From: Erigeron canadensis
Lineage: Eukaryota > Streptophyta > Magnoliopsida > Asterales > Asteraceae
Length of the DNA: 64,000 nucleotides
NCBI RefSeq assembly: GCF_010389155.1
Contig: NC_057769.1
Coordinates: 14,136,735 to 14,200,734 of the forward strand
Direction: 5' to 3'
Position numbers and translations under genes: made by a program. This document shows, one piece after another, positions 13,201-23,282 of this stretch; positions within the stretch are counted from its first letter, which is position 1; the number at the start of each line of letters is the position of its first letter. The notes under the pieces are model-generated. The model did not search any database and was not told where the DNA came from. It worked only from the letters and a program-made list of their open reading frames with translations.

Positions 13201-13426
13201 AATCATTTTTGTAAAGGGTCAAGGCAGTCAGAAGATTTTGGGCCACATTTTATATCAGCATAGTCACTAATCCTGGAGTGTTTTTAGGCAGGAAAATTAA
13301 TTAAAAATAAATAAAGATAAAAACTATGGTTTTACCTTCTTGTTGTGGAAGCGCAGATTGTACAAATTTTAGCAGTAGCAGGAAGCATACTGCCATAATA
13401 CATGAAACCAGCACTCCCTTTTTCAT
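4212..13426 (-). CDS. LRR-malectin receptor-like kinase, subfamily LRR-VIII-2 (3' exon outside window)
   Basis: A plasma-membrane receptor kinase of the At1g53430/LIK1 type. Exons, all with consistent phase and GT/AG sites: 13336-13426, 12493-12673, 12042-12113, 11897-11965, 11732-11803, 11223-11294, 11057-11128, 10673-10741, 10514-10585, 10163-10234, 10001-10072, 9375-9443, 8618-8683, 8171-8233, 8026-8073, 7900-7943, 6822-7207, 6166-6361, 5516-5662, 5319-5437, 5018-5228, 4441-4678 and 4212-4362, giving exactly 884 codons. Residues 1-26 are a signal peptide. Eleven 63-72-nt exons, nearly all ending in phase 2, carry the LRRs. The malectin domain follows, then a transmembrane segment ([20 protein letters not shown]) and a kinase with GEGGFG, the AVK lysine, [11 protein letters not shown] and an APE motif, so it is an RD kinase that looks active. 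The malectin motif normally written NCGG is NSGG here. Three transposons sit in introns without breaking any exon. Confidence 0.95.
7217..7503 (+). mobile_element. tRNA-derived SINE, copy 1
   Basis: About 287 bp. It has an A-box-like TCTAGTGGTAAGG, a B-box GGTTCGATCCC, a unique body, a second B-box-like GGGTTCGATCC about 100 bp further on, and a T-rich 3' tail (7494-7503). It matches the copies at 8845-9133 and 59777-60058. Its 5' end lies within about ten bases of the acceptor AG (7209-7208) of the kinase exon 6822-7207, in opposite orientation to the gene. I could not resolve a clean target duplication. Confidence 0.85.
8436..8487 (-). mobile_element. Micro-insertion: truncated retroelement tail with 18-bp target duplication
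   Basis: The 18-mer AAATATTTCTTGACTTTT occurs at 8436-8453 and 8470-8487. The 16 bases between them read on the minus strand as GCCGTTCAACC followed by A residues. This is what a severely 5'-truncated LINE or SINE leaves behind. A similar footprint is at 23625-23668. Confidence 0.5.
8845..9133 (-). mobile_element. tRNA-derived SINE, copy 2, with 16-bp target duplication
   Basis: A full-length copy in reverse orientation, flanked by the perfect 16-bp direct repeat GGTATATTTTAACCTT at 8829-8844 and 9134-9149. On the minus strand it starts ATCAACAAGGAGTTAGCCTA, has A- and B-box-like motifs, the second B-box-like GGGTTCGATCC, and ends in a T-rich tract. It lies in the kinase intron between exons 9375-9443 and 8618-8683. 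Confidence 0.92.
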
Positions 13427-13432
13427 CAACTT

Positions 13433-13450
13433 GTGTGTGTGTGTGTGTGT
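13433..13450. repeat. (TG)n microsatellite in the kinase 5' leader
   Basis: An uninterrupted TG run, read as CA on the kinase strand. It ends a few bases upstream of the ATG at 13426-13424, so it is probably part of the 5' untranslated leader. Confidence 0.7.
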
Positions 13451-15604
13451 GAAGGGCTTTCAAGAAATATGTTGTATGTATTTGTAAGAAATATGTGTAT
13501 GTGGCCAGCTGTGGTGGGTCACAAGGCACGACAGTTAAAAGGAACATGGTATATATATGTTGTATGTATATGTATGATTGAATGAAGGTTGAAAGAAGCA
13601 GACAAAGGAGTCGTTAAGCAGGCCATCAAAATCATTCCAGCACTCCTTATTTGATCGTTTTTTGACCAAACACCTCAAAACACATCATCCTAAATATGAG
13701 AAATTACTAATATTATGTTTTTGAAAAAATTGGAAAGAATGAAAGTTTTAAAACGTGACAATTGTTTAATTGACAGAATTTCATAAGGAATAAAGACATA
13801 AATTATGTTAAATGACAAAACTATCCTTTTTTATTTATTTTCATTTTGTTGACATAATATTAATACAAAGCAATACACACTTACCCAGTTACCTTTTTTT
13901 CCTCATCCACCCAAGAACATAAGCAACGACAGTAATAAATAAACATAAATATACACAAATAATAATCATAATAATAATATACATACATGATATAACAAAC
14001 TATCTATACTACTTATTAAAGAAAATACCCCCATATTTAAAGTTACATAGGGGGAAATGTCTAAAATGCCTTTTTATGTAATATTTTCATCTACCACCCT
14101 TAAGATATGTAATATTTTTACTTATCACTAAAATATTTTTACTTACACTACCCCTTAACATTAATGATTACGTTATACTATCAATCCTTTATTTTTTAAA
14201 ATATCCCCATTAATAATCTACATCAATCGACGTGTCATTTACCACAAATAGTCGCTTCTACCACCACATCGTCGCCGCCACGACTACTGCCACATTACAC
14301 GGGTAACGTGCTAGTAATATAAACATAGATGGTGATGGTGAATAATAACATAAGGCAGCAGCACGTGATCTAAATTATATTGTGGGCAAATCAGATTCTG
14401 GCGAAGCTAAAAGTTGCAGTAGTGGTGACAATGGTTAATTTCTGGCGGGGCATCAAATCAATTTTCCATTTCAAATTTCAAACGATAAGATTTTTTTTTA
14501 TTTTGGTGTTTAGTTGTGAGAGGGTATATTAGTAAACATAGATGAATTTCTTTGAATGTTTAAGGATTCCATCGTATTAGTAAAGAAATTGTAAATTCCA
14601 TGATTTAAAGAATTTGATAGAATTTTTTGAATTTTAATTCCATTCATTTCCCAACCAAACAAGTGAAGCAATAATTCCAATTCTTACGAATTTCAAAGGA
14701 TTTCTATGAACCAAACACCCCCTTAGTTTATTGCCTTGAGCACGTTATATATATAAAATCTTTTAATCTTATTTTTAACTATATAAATATCTTTACATTG
14801 GACATAGTCTTAGGCGTTAGGTCATGCATCAATAATCTTGAGTTTTGGAAAAACTTCAATAACAAAAAAATATTATGGACAATTAATGACATCTAAAGAC
14901 ACCCTCCTTTAGAAATAGTTTAAGAGCAAATAGTAAATACCAGAAATATCGTTTTCTACTGCTTTCTGGGTTCTATTTAAATGATATAAAAAAACCTATG
15001 ATGTATGTTTTTGACTTCTTTTTTCAAAGACATACTTATTAACTTATTAATCCAATCATGTTAATTTACATGCAAATATATTATAATTATAAATAATACT
15101 ATTACATGTGAATATTATATTATAATTCTAAATAATACTATCACATGTGAATATTATGTTTAATGTTTTGTCACTTTACATCACATAAATAAAGTAATAA
15201 ATAATAAATAAAAATCTATATACCTTTATACATGTTAAAAAACACATTAAAAATAAATATTAGTACAATTATTCAATGAATTGAACCCCTCACGTTAGAA
15301 TTAACTTAAATGGTAAAGTTGAATAATCTAAACCATTGATTAAAAATCAACGGTCAATATTCAAAAATGATAATTGAATCTTAATCATTCATTTTAATCT
15401 GATGGTCATTAACCTTCTGAATTTACCCCTCAAGTTATAACTTGAGGGAATCCCCACCCTTATTTTACTTTTTTATATTTTTTTGAATCCCCACCCTTAT
15501 TTAATAGCAATATCTATGTGTAGCGATCACAACAAACTTTCACTAGTTCCTTAATTTGTTTAACATTATTTTGAATCAGTAAAAATAAGATTTAGAAAAA
15601 AAAG
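13451..15604. other. Intergenic AT-rich DNA upstream of the kinase
   Basis: No coding region found. It should hold the kinase promoter at its start. A short Helitron lies at 14003-14314. The stretch ending near 14727 reads CCAACCAAACA...CCAAACACCCCCTTA, like the end of a common plant MITE, but I could not pair it with an opposite end. The rest is simple AT-rich sequence. Confidence 0.5.
14003..14314 (+). mobile_element. Short non-autonomous Helitron
   Basis: 312 bp. It begins TCTATACTACTTATTAAAG after a host A (14002). It ends with a small CACG...CGTG hairpin directly before CTAG (14311-14314) followed by a host T. There is no target duplication, as expected for Helitrons. Its first 70 bases (ATACCCCCAT...GTTACAT...GAAATGTCTAAAAT) match the reverse-oriented copy at 25443-25755. 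Confidence 0.8.
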
Positions 15605-15779
15605 ACCAGGCTTGGAGGGCCTTTTCTACCATTTAGGTAGAAATTGGAAGCAACCTCTCTACTTAGGTAGAGGTAAGGTCTGCCTACATCTTAACCTCCC
15701 CCATACACCGTTGAGGTATTGGGGCTCAAAACCCGCGGAAGGCGGCACTGAGCAGTTACTTACTTACTTACTTACTTCA
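15605..15779 (+). mobile_element. Au-like SINE fragment with (TTAC)n tail
   Basis: It contains the motif GGTAGAGGTAAGGTCTGCCT, familiar from plant Au-type SINEs, then a body ending in a run of TTAC repeats (near 15758-15777). The tRNA-like 5' part is not evident, so it is probably 5'-truncated. It is unrelated to the SINE family at 7217, 8845 and 59777. Confidence 0.55.
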
Positions 15780-15954
15780 TTATATCAGTCGACTAACCAA
15801 ACACCGATTCAACCGATCGAATTGGTTCGTAAAACACTAGTTCAAAGTAATCTTCTTAAGTAATATATAGATACTTAATACATATAAAAATTATATTCGC
15901 CATTATATATATATATATATATAACAATTTAATTTCCCGTATCTATAATAGCTT

Positions 15955-16206
15955 TTTTGACTTTTTAGATTTTACCACAACTGTTTCAAATTTTTAATTT
16001 TTATCACAAAATTTTTTATTTTTATATTTTGGTCACAAACTTCCAAATTATAGTGACTTTTTACCACAGTTTTTTACTAACTTTTTTCGCTTTCTTGTTT
16101 TCACCACTACCTTTTTCAACTTTTTTTATTTTTACCATAAAACTTTTGATATTGATTCTTTAGCAAAGAAGCCTTGTCGATAGTAGCTTTTATGACTTTT
16201 TAATTT
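15955..16206. repeat. First copy of a tandem repeat split by MULE 16207-21734
   Basis: This T-rich block (TTTTACCACAA...GTTTCAA...TTTATCACAAA...TTTGGTCA) is repeated in the same order at 21735-21935. The two copies were neighbours before the MULE inserted at the junction TTTTAATTT. Confidence 0.65.
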
Positions 16207-16384
16207 GGGCTATTTGATTGGAAAGTCACTCAACTTATTCCAAATACCTTTATCGAGGATCGAACAAAAAAGTTCTCTATGTTGGGGTTAAAAACCGGCT
16301 AAAACGCCTTTATTGGGCTGGTACGGGCTAAGAGGATTTTTATATCCGGTAAAGTTCCACGTTGGCTTCCACGTCCTCACAATT

Positions 16385-16436
16385 CACGTGCCTCAGTATT
16401 TTCCTTTTTATATTTATGCATATATATATATATATA
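16385..16436 (+). promoter_or_regulatory. G-box plus TATA region of the GRF gene in the MULE
   Basis: A CACGTG G-box at 16385-16390 is followed by an alternating TA run at 16421-16436, about 75 bases before the presumed old start codon at 16512. The position just inside the left terminal repeat fits a MULE promoter. Inferred from motifs only. Confidence 0.4.
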
Positions 16437-16511
16437 CACACAATATCTTATACAAAACATATTCTTTCACTCTCTCTCATCCAAAACCTTCCCCCTTTCC
16501 AAAACCCTAAA

Positions 16512-17028
16512 ATATCATCTGCTTCAATTCATCCAAGAAGGAACAATCGTAGCAATGTATTGCGTGACGGAGAGGCATTATGTTATTATGGGTATCGTAT
16601 AAATCCACGAACCTCTTGGACAAGGAAGAACCCTGGAAGGAGATTTCTTTCATGCCCGATTGTTGTAAGTAATTTGCAATCTTCTTATTTTCTGTAAATC
16701 TTCTTAATTTCTGCTTTGTAAGTATTGAAAATCTTCTAAGTTTCATTAGGATGATAGAAGAAAATGTTAGCTGTATCAATTCTTGGATGAAGAACTCCCC
16801 ACCCAATATTACAAAGATCTTGTATTTCAACTTCATAATGAGTTAAAGTGTCTGAAAGAAGATAGCGAAATGGAAACCGATTTGTTTGAAGAAGGAATCA
16901 ATCTCAAGGCTGATTTGAAAGTTGCAAATGGGAAATTGCAAGTGTATGAAAGGGTGTTTATATGGATGTTAGGTGTTTTAATTGGATTGTGTTTGGTAAT
17001 AGGTGTGTTGGTGATGCATTCATTCTAG
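16512..17028 (+). pseudogene. GRF-type zinc-finger protein carried by the MULE, decayed
   Basis: The frame from 16512 contains CYYGYR, TSWTRKNPGRRFLSCP, an intron (donor GTAAGT at 16665, acceptor AG at 16748-16749), then RRKC, LYQFLDEELP, an amphipathic middle part and a C-terminal hydrophobic segment (VFIWMLGVLIGLCLVIGVLV). This is the architecture of small plant GRF zinc-finger membrane-anchored proteins. Three lesions are visible: the likely start is ATA (16512-16514); the second zinc ligand is tyrosine (TAT, 16587-16589) instead of cysteine; and TAG occurs at 16768-16770, right after the third ligand. All three can be explained as G-to-A changes. An alternative acceptor after that TAG would bypass the stop but would also remove the RRKC ligand segment. 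Confidence 0.75.
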
Positions 17029-17490
17029 TTGGTGTGTTTGGTTTTTGATGTGTTGGTCATGTACTCTTGTTGGTCATGTATAGTGTACTCTTGTTGTTTT
17101 ATGTTGTAATGTATTTTAATTTGGTATGAAACTATTTCTGCTTTCCCTTTTCGTTTGAAATTCTGGTGCATACAAAAATTATATGATGTTTACTAACCTG
17201 TAAGTATATGACAATTTACTAACATGGTGCATACACAATTTGCTAACACAAAAACAGACATAATTTAAGATCAAAACACACATAATTTAAGCTAAAAACA
17301 CAATATTATACAAGTCAACTAGAAGGTTATGCAAGTTTGACATCAAAAGACTACAAGTTTCATACTACACAACCCATGTTACTACCTAAGTGCAAGTTTG
17401 ACATCAAAAGACAACCATAAGTGCAAGTTAAGACTACAAGTCTGAAATCAAAAGAGAACAAGTTTCATATTACACAACCCATGTTACTAC

Positions 17491-20400
17491 CTACAGAACC
17501 ACAAATGGATCATCTAGAGATTCTCCTACTCCTGGCACTTTGACTCCAAGCTTTTTCTTGACAATCCTTTCACTTGGAGGCCTCCTGTCTAGCAACCTTG
17601 AACTCCTCCTCTCTGGCATGACATTGTTGTTGGTTTTTTTGGGTGTGCTTTTTTTGGGAGTGGTCTTTGTGGGAGTGGTCTTCTGGGTGTGGTTCGGATT
17701 GTGACTGGTTGCATGTCATTTGGCATCTCCATGTTATCTACTTTCTCCTTTCCCTTTTGGTTTGCAACCTGAGCTAGTTCAACATTTTTCTTTTCCAACA
17801 TTTCAATAGCACTTGGAGGGGTAACATTCTTTGGCCAAATTGGGCAAGGCACCCCATCAGCGCTACCTATGAAGGTTTCTCCACTTTTAGGATCAACACA
17901 CACACCAGCACCCCACCAAGAAGGTAGTCTTCTTGGACCTATCCAATGATCAACACTTTAATTAACCAATTAACAAAAATAAATACAAAAGATAAAAATG
18001 AGAAAAAAATTTTGTAACTTTAACACCAAGAAATTTAGGATTCTTGTACCCAGCACTTGAAACACCTAAGCCTACTCCTGATTTTGATGTTCCACTTAAA
18101 GATCCTATCACAAAGTTATCACCATCATTTTGTAGATTGACAGTCTTCTATGGACTGAGAACTTTATCCACATACACACTCCTTTTGGTCCACCTTGGAC
18201 TAGTAGTAGAGGGTCTAATCTGGTTCTGGCTTGAAAACCCACCAGCAATATTTTGCTTTTTCTGAATGTGATCCACTTCTTGTCTTTCCTGAACCACATT
18301 TTGACTTCCAACACCCACATTCTGACTTCCTTGACTGTTACCATGGTTGTTCTGACCCACATGTTGACTTGGCTGGCCCACAAGTTGACTTGGTTGGCCC
18401 ACATGTTGTCTTTTCTGACCCACACTCTGACTAGTCTCACCAACATTCTTTGGTGGTCTGCCCATCTTATTTTTCTACTTGGGTGGTTTTTGCACAGCAG
18501 CATTCTAACACCCTTTCTTGTTGTGACCAGGTTGAAGACAATTTTGGCATGTCATTGTCACACCATGTTTTGTTACCCCAAGCAAACTACCTTTTTGACT
18601 GACATGGCTCTCATGTTGTGCCCTAATTCTTTTCTTCTTTGGCCTACCTGGCATGGCCCTGTGTTTGGGTGGCAAAGGGTAAGAGGGTTAGCATCATGAA
18701 TTTTCTTCATTATTCTGTGAAACAGTTGGGGATAGGAGGTCTTTGATGCTTCCCAAAACAGTCCTTGCAAATATGCACCAGAAAAATGCTTCTTAAAATT
18801 GTCATATATATGTCTAGCACACTGTTTGTGCTCTGAATTAGGCAAAATTTCCCTAACAGCTTCTATTAAACCCTACCAATATCAAATATATATACATAAT
18901 CAACTACATACATACAAAATCATATACATACATAATCAGTTACATATATACATAATCAAACACATATATACACAATCATATACATATATATATATATAAT
19001 CAAATACATTTATAACCAAAAACTTACTTTGTGTTGATCTAAAATGAGGGTTACACCAGAACCAGCTCCAAGGTCAAGATCTTCACCCAATAGTTCCAAA
19101 AACCATTTCCATTTATCCTTGTTTTCAACACTAACAACTACCCAAGCTATTGGATAAATATGATTGTTACCATCTCTACCTATTGCACTCAACAGCTCTC
19201 CTTGGTTGGGCTTTTTCAGAAAACAACCATCAAGTGCAATGACTTTCCTACATCCATGCAGCCAACCCTTTTTCAAAGCATCAAAACATACATACATTCT
19301 GTCAAAATACACTTTCTGGTCTAGATCTCTAGTGACACCAATTTTAACAGTAGACCCAGGGTTGGTTTCCAACAATTCTTGTGCATATGATCTCAGCAAT
19401 GCATAATGTTCTTCCAATGTCTTTTCATACTCATGCAGTGCCCAATTCTTTGCCATTCTACACTGATTCCCAATAACAAGGCACTTATACTTTTTCATGA
19501 CCATATCAGAGATGGCAACCAACTTTATCTCTGGTTGGCCCTTATTCTATCACCAAATACCTTCCCTATCCACTTATAATCTACAAGGGACCCAAGTCTA
19601 AAATTCCTTGAACAGGTGTGTTCATCTTTTAAGGACATAATTTGAAATGAATCCTCACTTGTCATTTTTTTGGCATAACATCTCCAAGGGCATTTGGGTT
19701 CTTCACCTCTTGTAGTTGCAGGGTATCTGTTTTGCTTCCTTTGTTTCCCTATTTTAGGTGTTTTAAGAGGAGCAGGGGGTCTCTGTCCACACCTAGCCAC
19801 ACATCTCTTTTTAGTTGATTTCTTAAACCAAATTGAAAATCCATTAGCAAGTGCAAAGTAAGTCATCATCTCCCTACATTGCTCATGGCTAATGTATCTT
19901 TCCCCAACTTCTGGATGTTTTTGCCTCCAATTTATGTGTTGGTTATGTATATGCCATTTTTCAAGATTCTCAATCTTTTTAAATGGATCCTCATCCATCT
20001 CATCTGAGCATTTCAATTTATCCATCAACTCCCTCATGAATTCTTCATGCTCAACCACTACTTCTGGCATGTCTGTATTGCATCCATCCTTAACTCCAAG
20101 TTTTGGTTGCCTAGCACCCTTAGGTTTCTTCTTTACAGCTGCTCTCATTAGCCTGAACTCTCTTAATTCATCCTCCCCTTCAGAAAGGTAAGCAACAGAT
20201 ATAGCATCACTTTCATCATCACTAGACCTACCTGATGGTTCATAGTCTTCATCAGATGAAGAATAACCCTCCTTATTAGGATCAACTCTTCCATCATTCT
20301 GATCACCATCTCTCTTTTCACCTTCCTTGTTTTCAACTCCCTCACTACCTTCATTCACCTCCTTTCCATTTACAGATTCACCAGACTCAGTATCACTAGA

Positions 20401-20916
20401 CACCACATGTGTAGCATCCTTTGCAATTTCATTTCCTAATGGTTGTTGGCTTTGTGCATCTAAATTAGCTGGTGGTTGACTAGGAGGTGGTTGAGTAAGT
20501 GGTGGTTGACTTTGAGATATAAGATACTCTTCCACTTGAAATTCATTTGTGCCCCCATCTTCCAAATCACCATGGTTTTCTATTGCAAGGACAACTAAAA
20601 ATTGAGAAAGGTCATCTAGAAAATGGTCTAGATAAATGTGCATTTTACCATAACTATGCGCTAAATCAAACAATATGGCAACTTCTCTTTGACCATCTAC
20701 TTTGATCAGACCACCATTAAGCTCATTTCCAGGTATTAGAAAATACAAATTAATGAAAGGTTCACCACATCACTCTTCCAAGAACTTTACAAATTCGTCA
20801 TATCCCTTCGGGGGAGTGAAGATAGGTAACACAATGTCGTGAACATACCCGAGTGGTGGATGTTTGAATGACCCATCATAGTGCAAATCAAACTCATATC
20901 GTACTTCAGCCGTCAT
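17491..20916 (-). pseudogene. MULE transposase, frameshifted and internally deleted
   Basis: Starts at ATG 20916 with a PB1-like N-terminal region (FDLHYDGSF...GYVHDIVLPIFTPPKGYDEF). An in-frame TGA lies at 20772-20770. An acidic, Ser/Pro-rich region follows, then the MuDR domain (CPWRCYAKKM, DEHTCSRNF) to 19525. One missing base near 19538 shifts the frame into VAISDMVMKKYKC. The catalytic core shows VIALDGCFLK and the second Asp in LILDQHK, split by an intron (donor GTAAGT at 19024). The exon at about 18870-18690 reads ILPNSEHKQCARHIYDNFKK. The text then jumps to a C-terminal GRPKKKR and CCHC knuckle CQNCLQPGHNKKGC, so the last catalytic Glu and the SWIM finger are deleted. More stops follow, then a Gln-rich repeat (VGQPSQ), an intron and a terminal DPFVVL near 17494. 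Not functional. Confidence 0.92.
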
Positions 20917-21382
20917 CCTGTTTATGAAAAAAATTTAATTAATATGGATGTTACCAATTTAATAATATTTATTACAAAATAATAATAAAATATACATATT
21001 TTATTAGTTTCAAACTCGATTTCCAAAAAAAAAATCATGTAAGTATGTAATTAACCACTAAATCGAAAAGGAAACCCTAGATTTTTAAAATAACACCCGG
21101 ATTTACAAATTAACAATAATATTTACATATTTTATTAGTTTCAAACTCGATTTCCAAAAAAAATCATGCAACTTTATGTTTAAACAGTAAATTGAAAAGG
21201 AAACCCTAATTTTTTTAGATAATAATACCCGGTAGACGTACCTTTCTGAAAGGAAAGGATTGCAGATATGGAATAAACGACAGATTTCTGAGCTTTATAG
21301 TGATTGTCGTTGTGTGATTTTATGTGTGATTTAGGGTTTTTTGGTACCAGGCAAAGAGGGAGACATGGGGTTGGGTGGGATG

Positions 21383-21478
21383 GATATGTTTTTGGTGTAT
21401 GTAATGCAGCCAAACACATATATACATACAGATATGTTTTTGGTGTATGTAATGCAGCCAAACACATATATACATACA
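21383..21478. repeat. Perfect 48-bp tandem duplication upstream of the MULE transposase
   Basis: Two identical 48-bp units (21383-21430 and 21431-21478), each containing GTGTATGTAATGCAGCC and ending in alternating purine-pyrimidine sequence. They lie between the transposase start and the right terminal repeat, the expected promoter region. Identity suggests a recent duplication. Confidence 0.8.
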
Positions 21479-22227
21479 GATATTATATATCGATAGATAT
21501 AGATAAAGGGAATCCGAGCTGGAATTTTAATTAATAGAAAAATGACGTCGCATGTACACTTAGGCAGATAAATAACAGAAAAATAATTTTAAAAATCAAA
21601 TTTACTGACTACCTTTTCGCGAGCCCAGTAAAGGCGTTTTAGCCGGTTTTTAACCCCAACATAGAGAACTTTTTTGTTCGATCCTCAATAAAGGTATTTG
21701 GGACAAGTTGGGTGACTTTCCAATCAAATAGCTCTTTTAATTTTTACCACAATTGTTTCAACTTTTTAATTTTTATCACAAAACTTTTTAATTTTATATT
21801 TTGGTCATAAACTTCCAAATTATATTGACTTTTTACCACAATAACTTTTTTTTGCTTTCTTGTTTTCATCACAACCTTTACAACTTTCTTATTTTTACCA
21901 TAAAACTTTTGAATGTGATTCTTTGGCAAAGAACTCTCAATTTCTTTATATTTAAGCTTTTAACTATAATAACCACTACCCTTATGATAAAGGTTCCGTC
22001 CGAAGCATAAAAAAACGATAATAGTTTCTTTAATCGTCAATACCACCCATCCACCGATATGGAAATCTATACAATATCAATATAACAAATAATAAGTTGC
22101 TCATAAAACTTGCTGTTCATTTCAAAAGCATCTTTCTTTCAAATAAGAGACTTTATTTGTATGGAGATCAATTTTTTTATATATATATGTAATATATTAT
22201 TATGCAGCAGGACAGACATAAAAAAAG

Positions 22228-22260
22228 ATTCTGCAGCAACGCACGGGATAAAATTTCTAG
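22228..22260 (+). mobile_element. Isolated Helitron 3' end
   Basis: A degenerate terminal hairpin around GCAGCAACGCACGGG is followed by CTAG (22257-22260) and a host T. The motif matches the GCAACGCGCGGG terminal hairpin at 63512-63541. I could not fix its 5' end. Confidence 0.5.
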
Positions 22261-23160
22261 TTCAAAATAAAAAATTGTAAATAAATAGAAATTACATGAA
22301 TAGTCCACGTGATTTTGTAATTTTCCTCCTTTCTGTCCTCATTGTGACCAATCTTGCAATGAAGCGGTGTTCTGAATGACTAGGCGTGTGTAGAATTCTT
22401 TAAAATCGACTGAACGTACTACTATACTAGTATATAATACAAAGAGATCATTCATGCAATACATAATACTATCATACAAAATACTTTTTATTACTGAATA
22501 TTATATAGTAATATAATAAACAGATAAACAAATGAAGCTTATCTTGTTATCATAAAAAAAAAAAAAAAAAGGCTCTAATATATTTCTGTAATAATATTCC
22601 ATTATTCCAAGATAAGCGTTCAAAAGGTTAATAAAGTTAACTTTGTTAATTTTGGGGTTTGCATCACAAGTTAATGAGTGTTTATTGAAATGAAGTACTA
22701 AAGTAGTAGATTTAATGTGCACAAACATGTAAGATATATGATTAACGAATATACTTGTTTTGGTATGAAGCTTTTAGGAGCTTTTAGGGCTTCAAACTTT
22801 AAGCAGGTTTTAGGGAAAAGTTCCTAGTTTGAAGGAGCTAGAAGCTTTTAGGTTGGATGGAAAAACTCATTTATCTAACGTTACTATAACAAGCGTTTAA
22901 GAAAAGCTGGAAGTTTTTATTCTTTCAATTTACTTATATAACCTTTCAAATCTCCCACGTAAGTTTCTTCCTCCCCTGCATCCATATGGCGCCCAAACAA
23001 CAACTATAAAAAAACATAACTTTTATTTTCTTCCAACGAGCCATAGCTTCTGTCTTAGACCAGTCAAAATTTGTATCATTGGATCCTTCATCTCTTAACT
23101 CCTGGTATGTAGAATCTATTTTGTTTTAATTTATTCCATCCAATTGTTTTTCTTTAATTA
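22261..23160. other. AT-rich intergenic stretch, no gene seen
   Basis: Contains an A-tract at 22554-22570 and a GCTTTTAGGAGCTTTTAGGG direct repeat near 22769. The segment from about 22755 to 25130 may be bounded by decayed element ends (KGGTATG...CATACC), but I could not confirm terminal repeats. No coding signal. Confidence 0.4.
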
Positions 23161-23163
23161 TGT

Positions 23164-23260
23164 TAAATTGAATGCCAAAGATTATGCTAAAATAAATGCT
23201 AAAGATTATGTTAAAATGAATGCTAAAGATTATGATAAATTGAATGGTAAAGATAATCGT
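23164..23260. repeat. 24-bp minisatellite, about four units
   Basis: Units of the form AATGCTAAAGATTATG plus eight variable bases repeat with a 24-bp period. On the plus strand they would read as an octapeptide repeat of the NAKDYxKx type, but the frame is short and flanked by element sequence, so I do not call a gene. Confidence 0.7.
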
Positions 23261-23282
23261 CAACATAACTACGTTTTTTTTT

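Larger units (their letters stand above)
16207..21734. mobile_element. 5.5 kb MULE with 9-bp target duplication
   Basis: Terminal inverted repeats of about 114 bp (16207-16320 and 21621-21734) start GGGCTATTTGATTGG and GAGCTATTTGATTGG and share AACAAAAAAGTTCTCTATGT. The perfect 9-bp duplication TTTTAATTT flanks both ends (16198-16206 and 21735-21743). It carries a broken transposase on the minus strand (20916-17491) and, converging on it, a decayed GRF zinc-finger gene on the plus strand (16512-17028). It was probably autonomous in the past. Confidence 0.95.

Noticed and set aside
18108..18503. Long ORFs on both strands over this segment
   Set aside because: They are frames of the same Gln-rich, low-complexity C-terminal part of the MULE transposase; only the minus frame with VGQPSQ repeats fits the gene.
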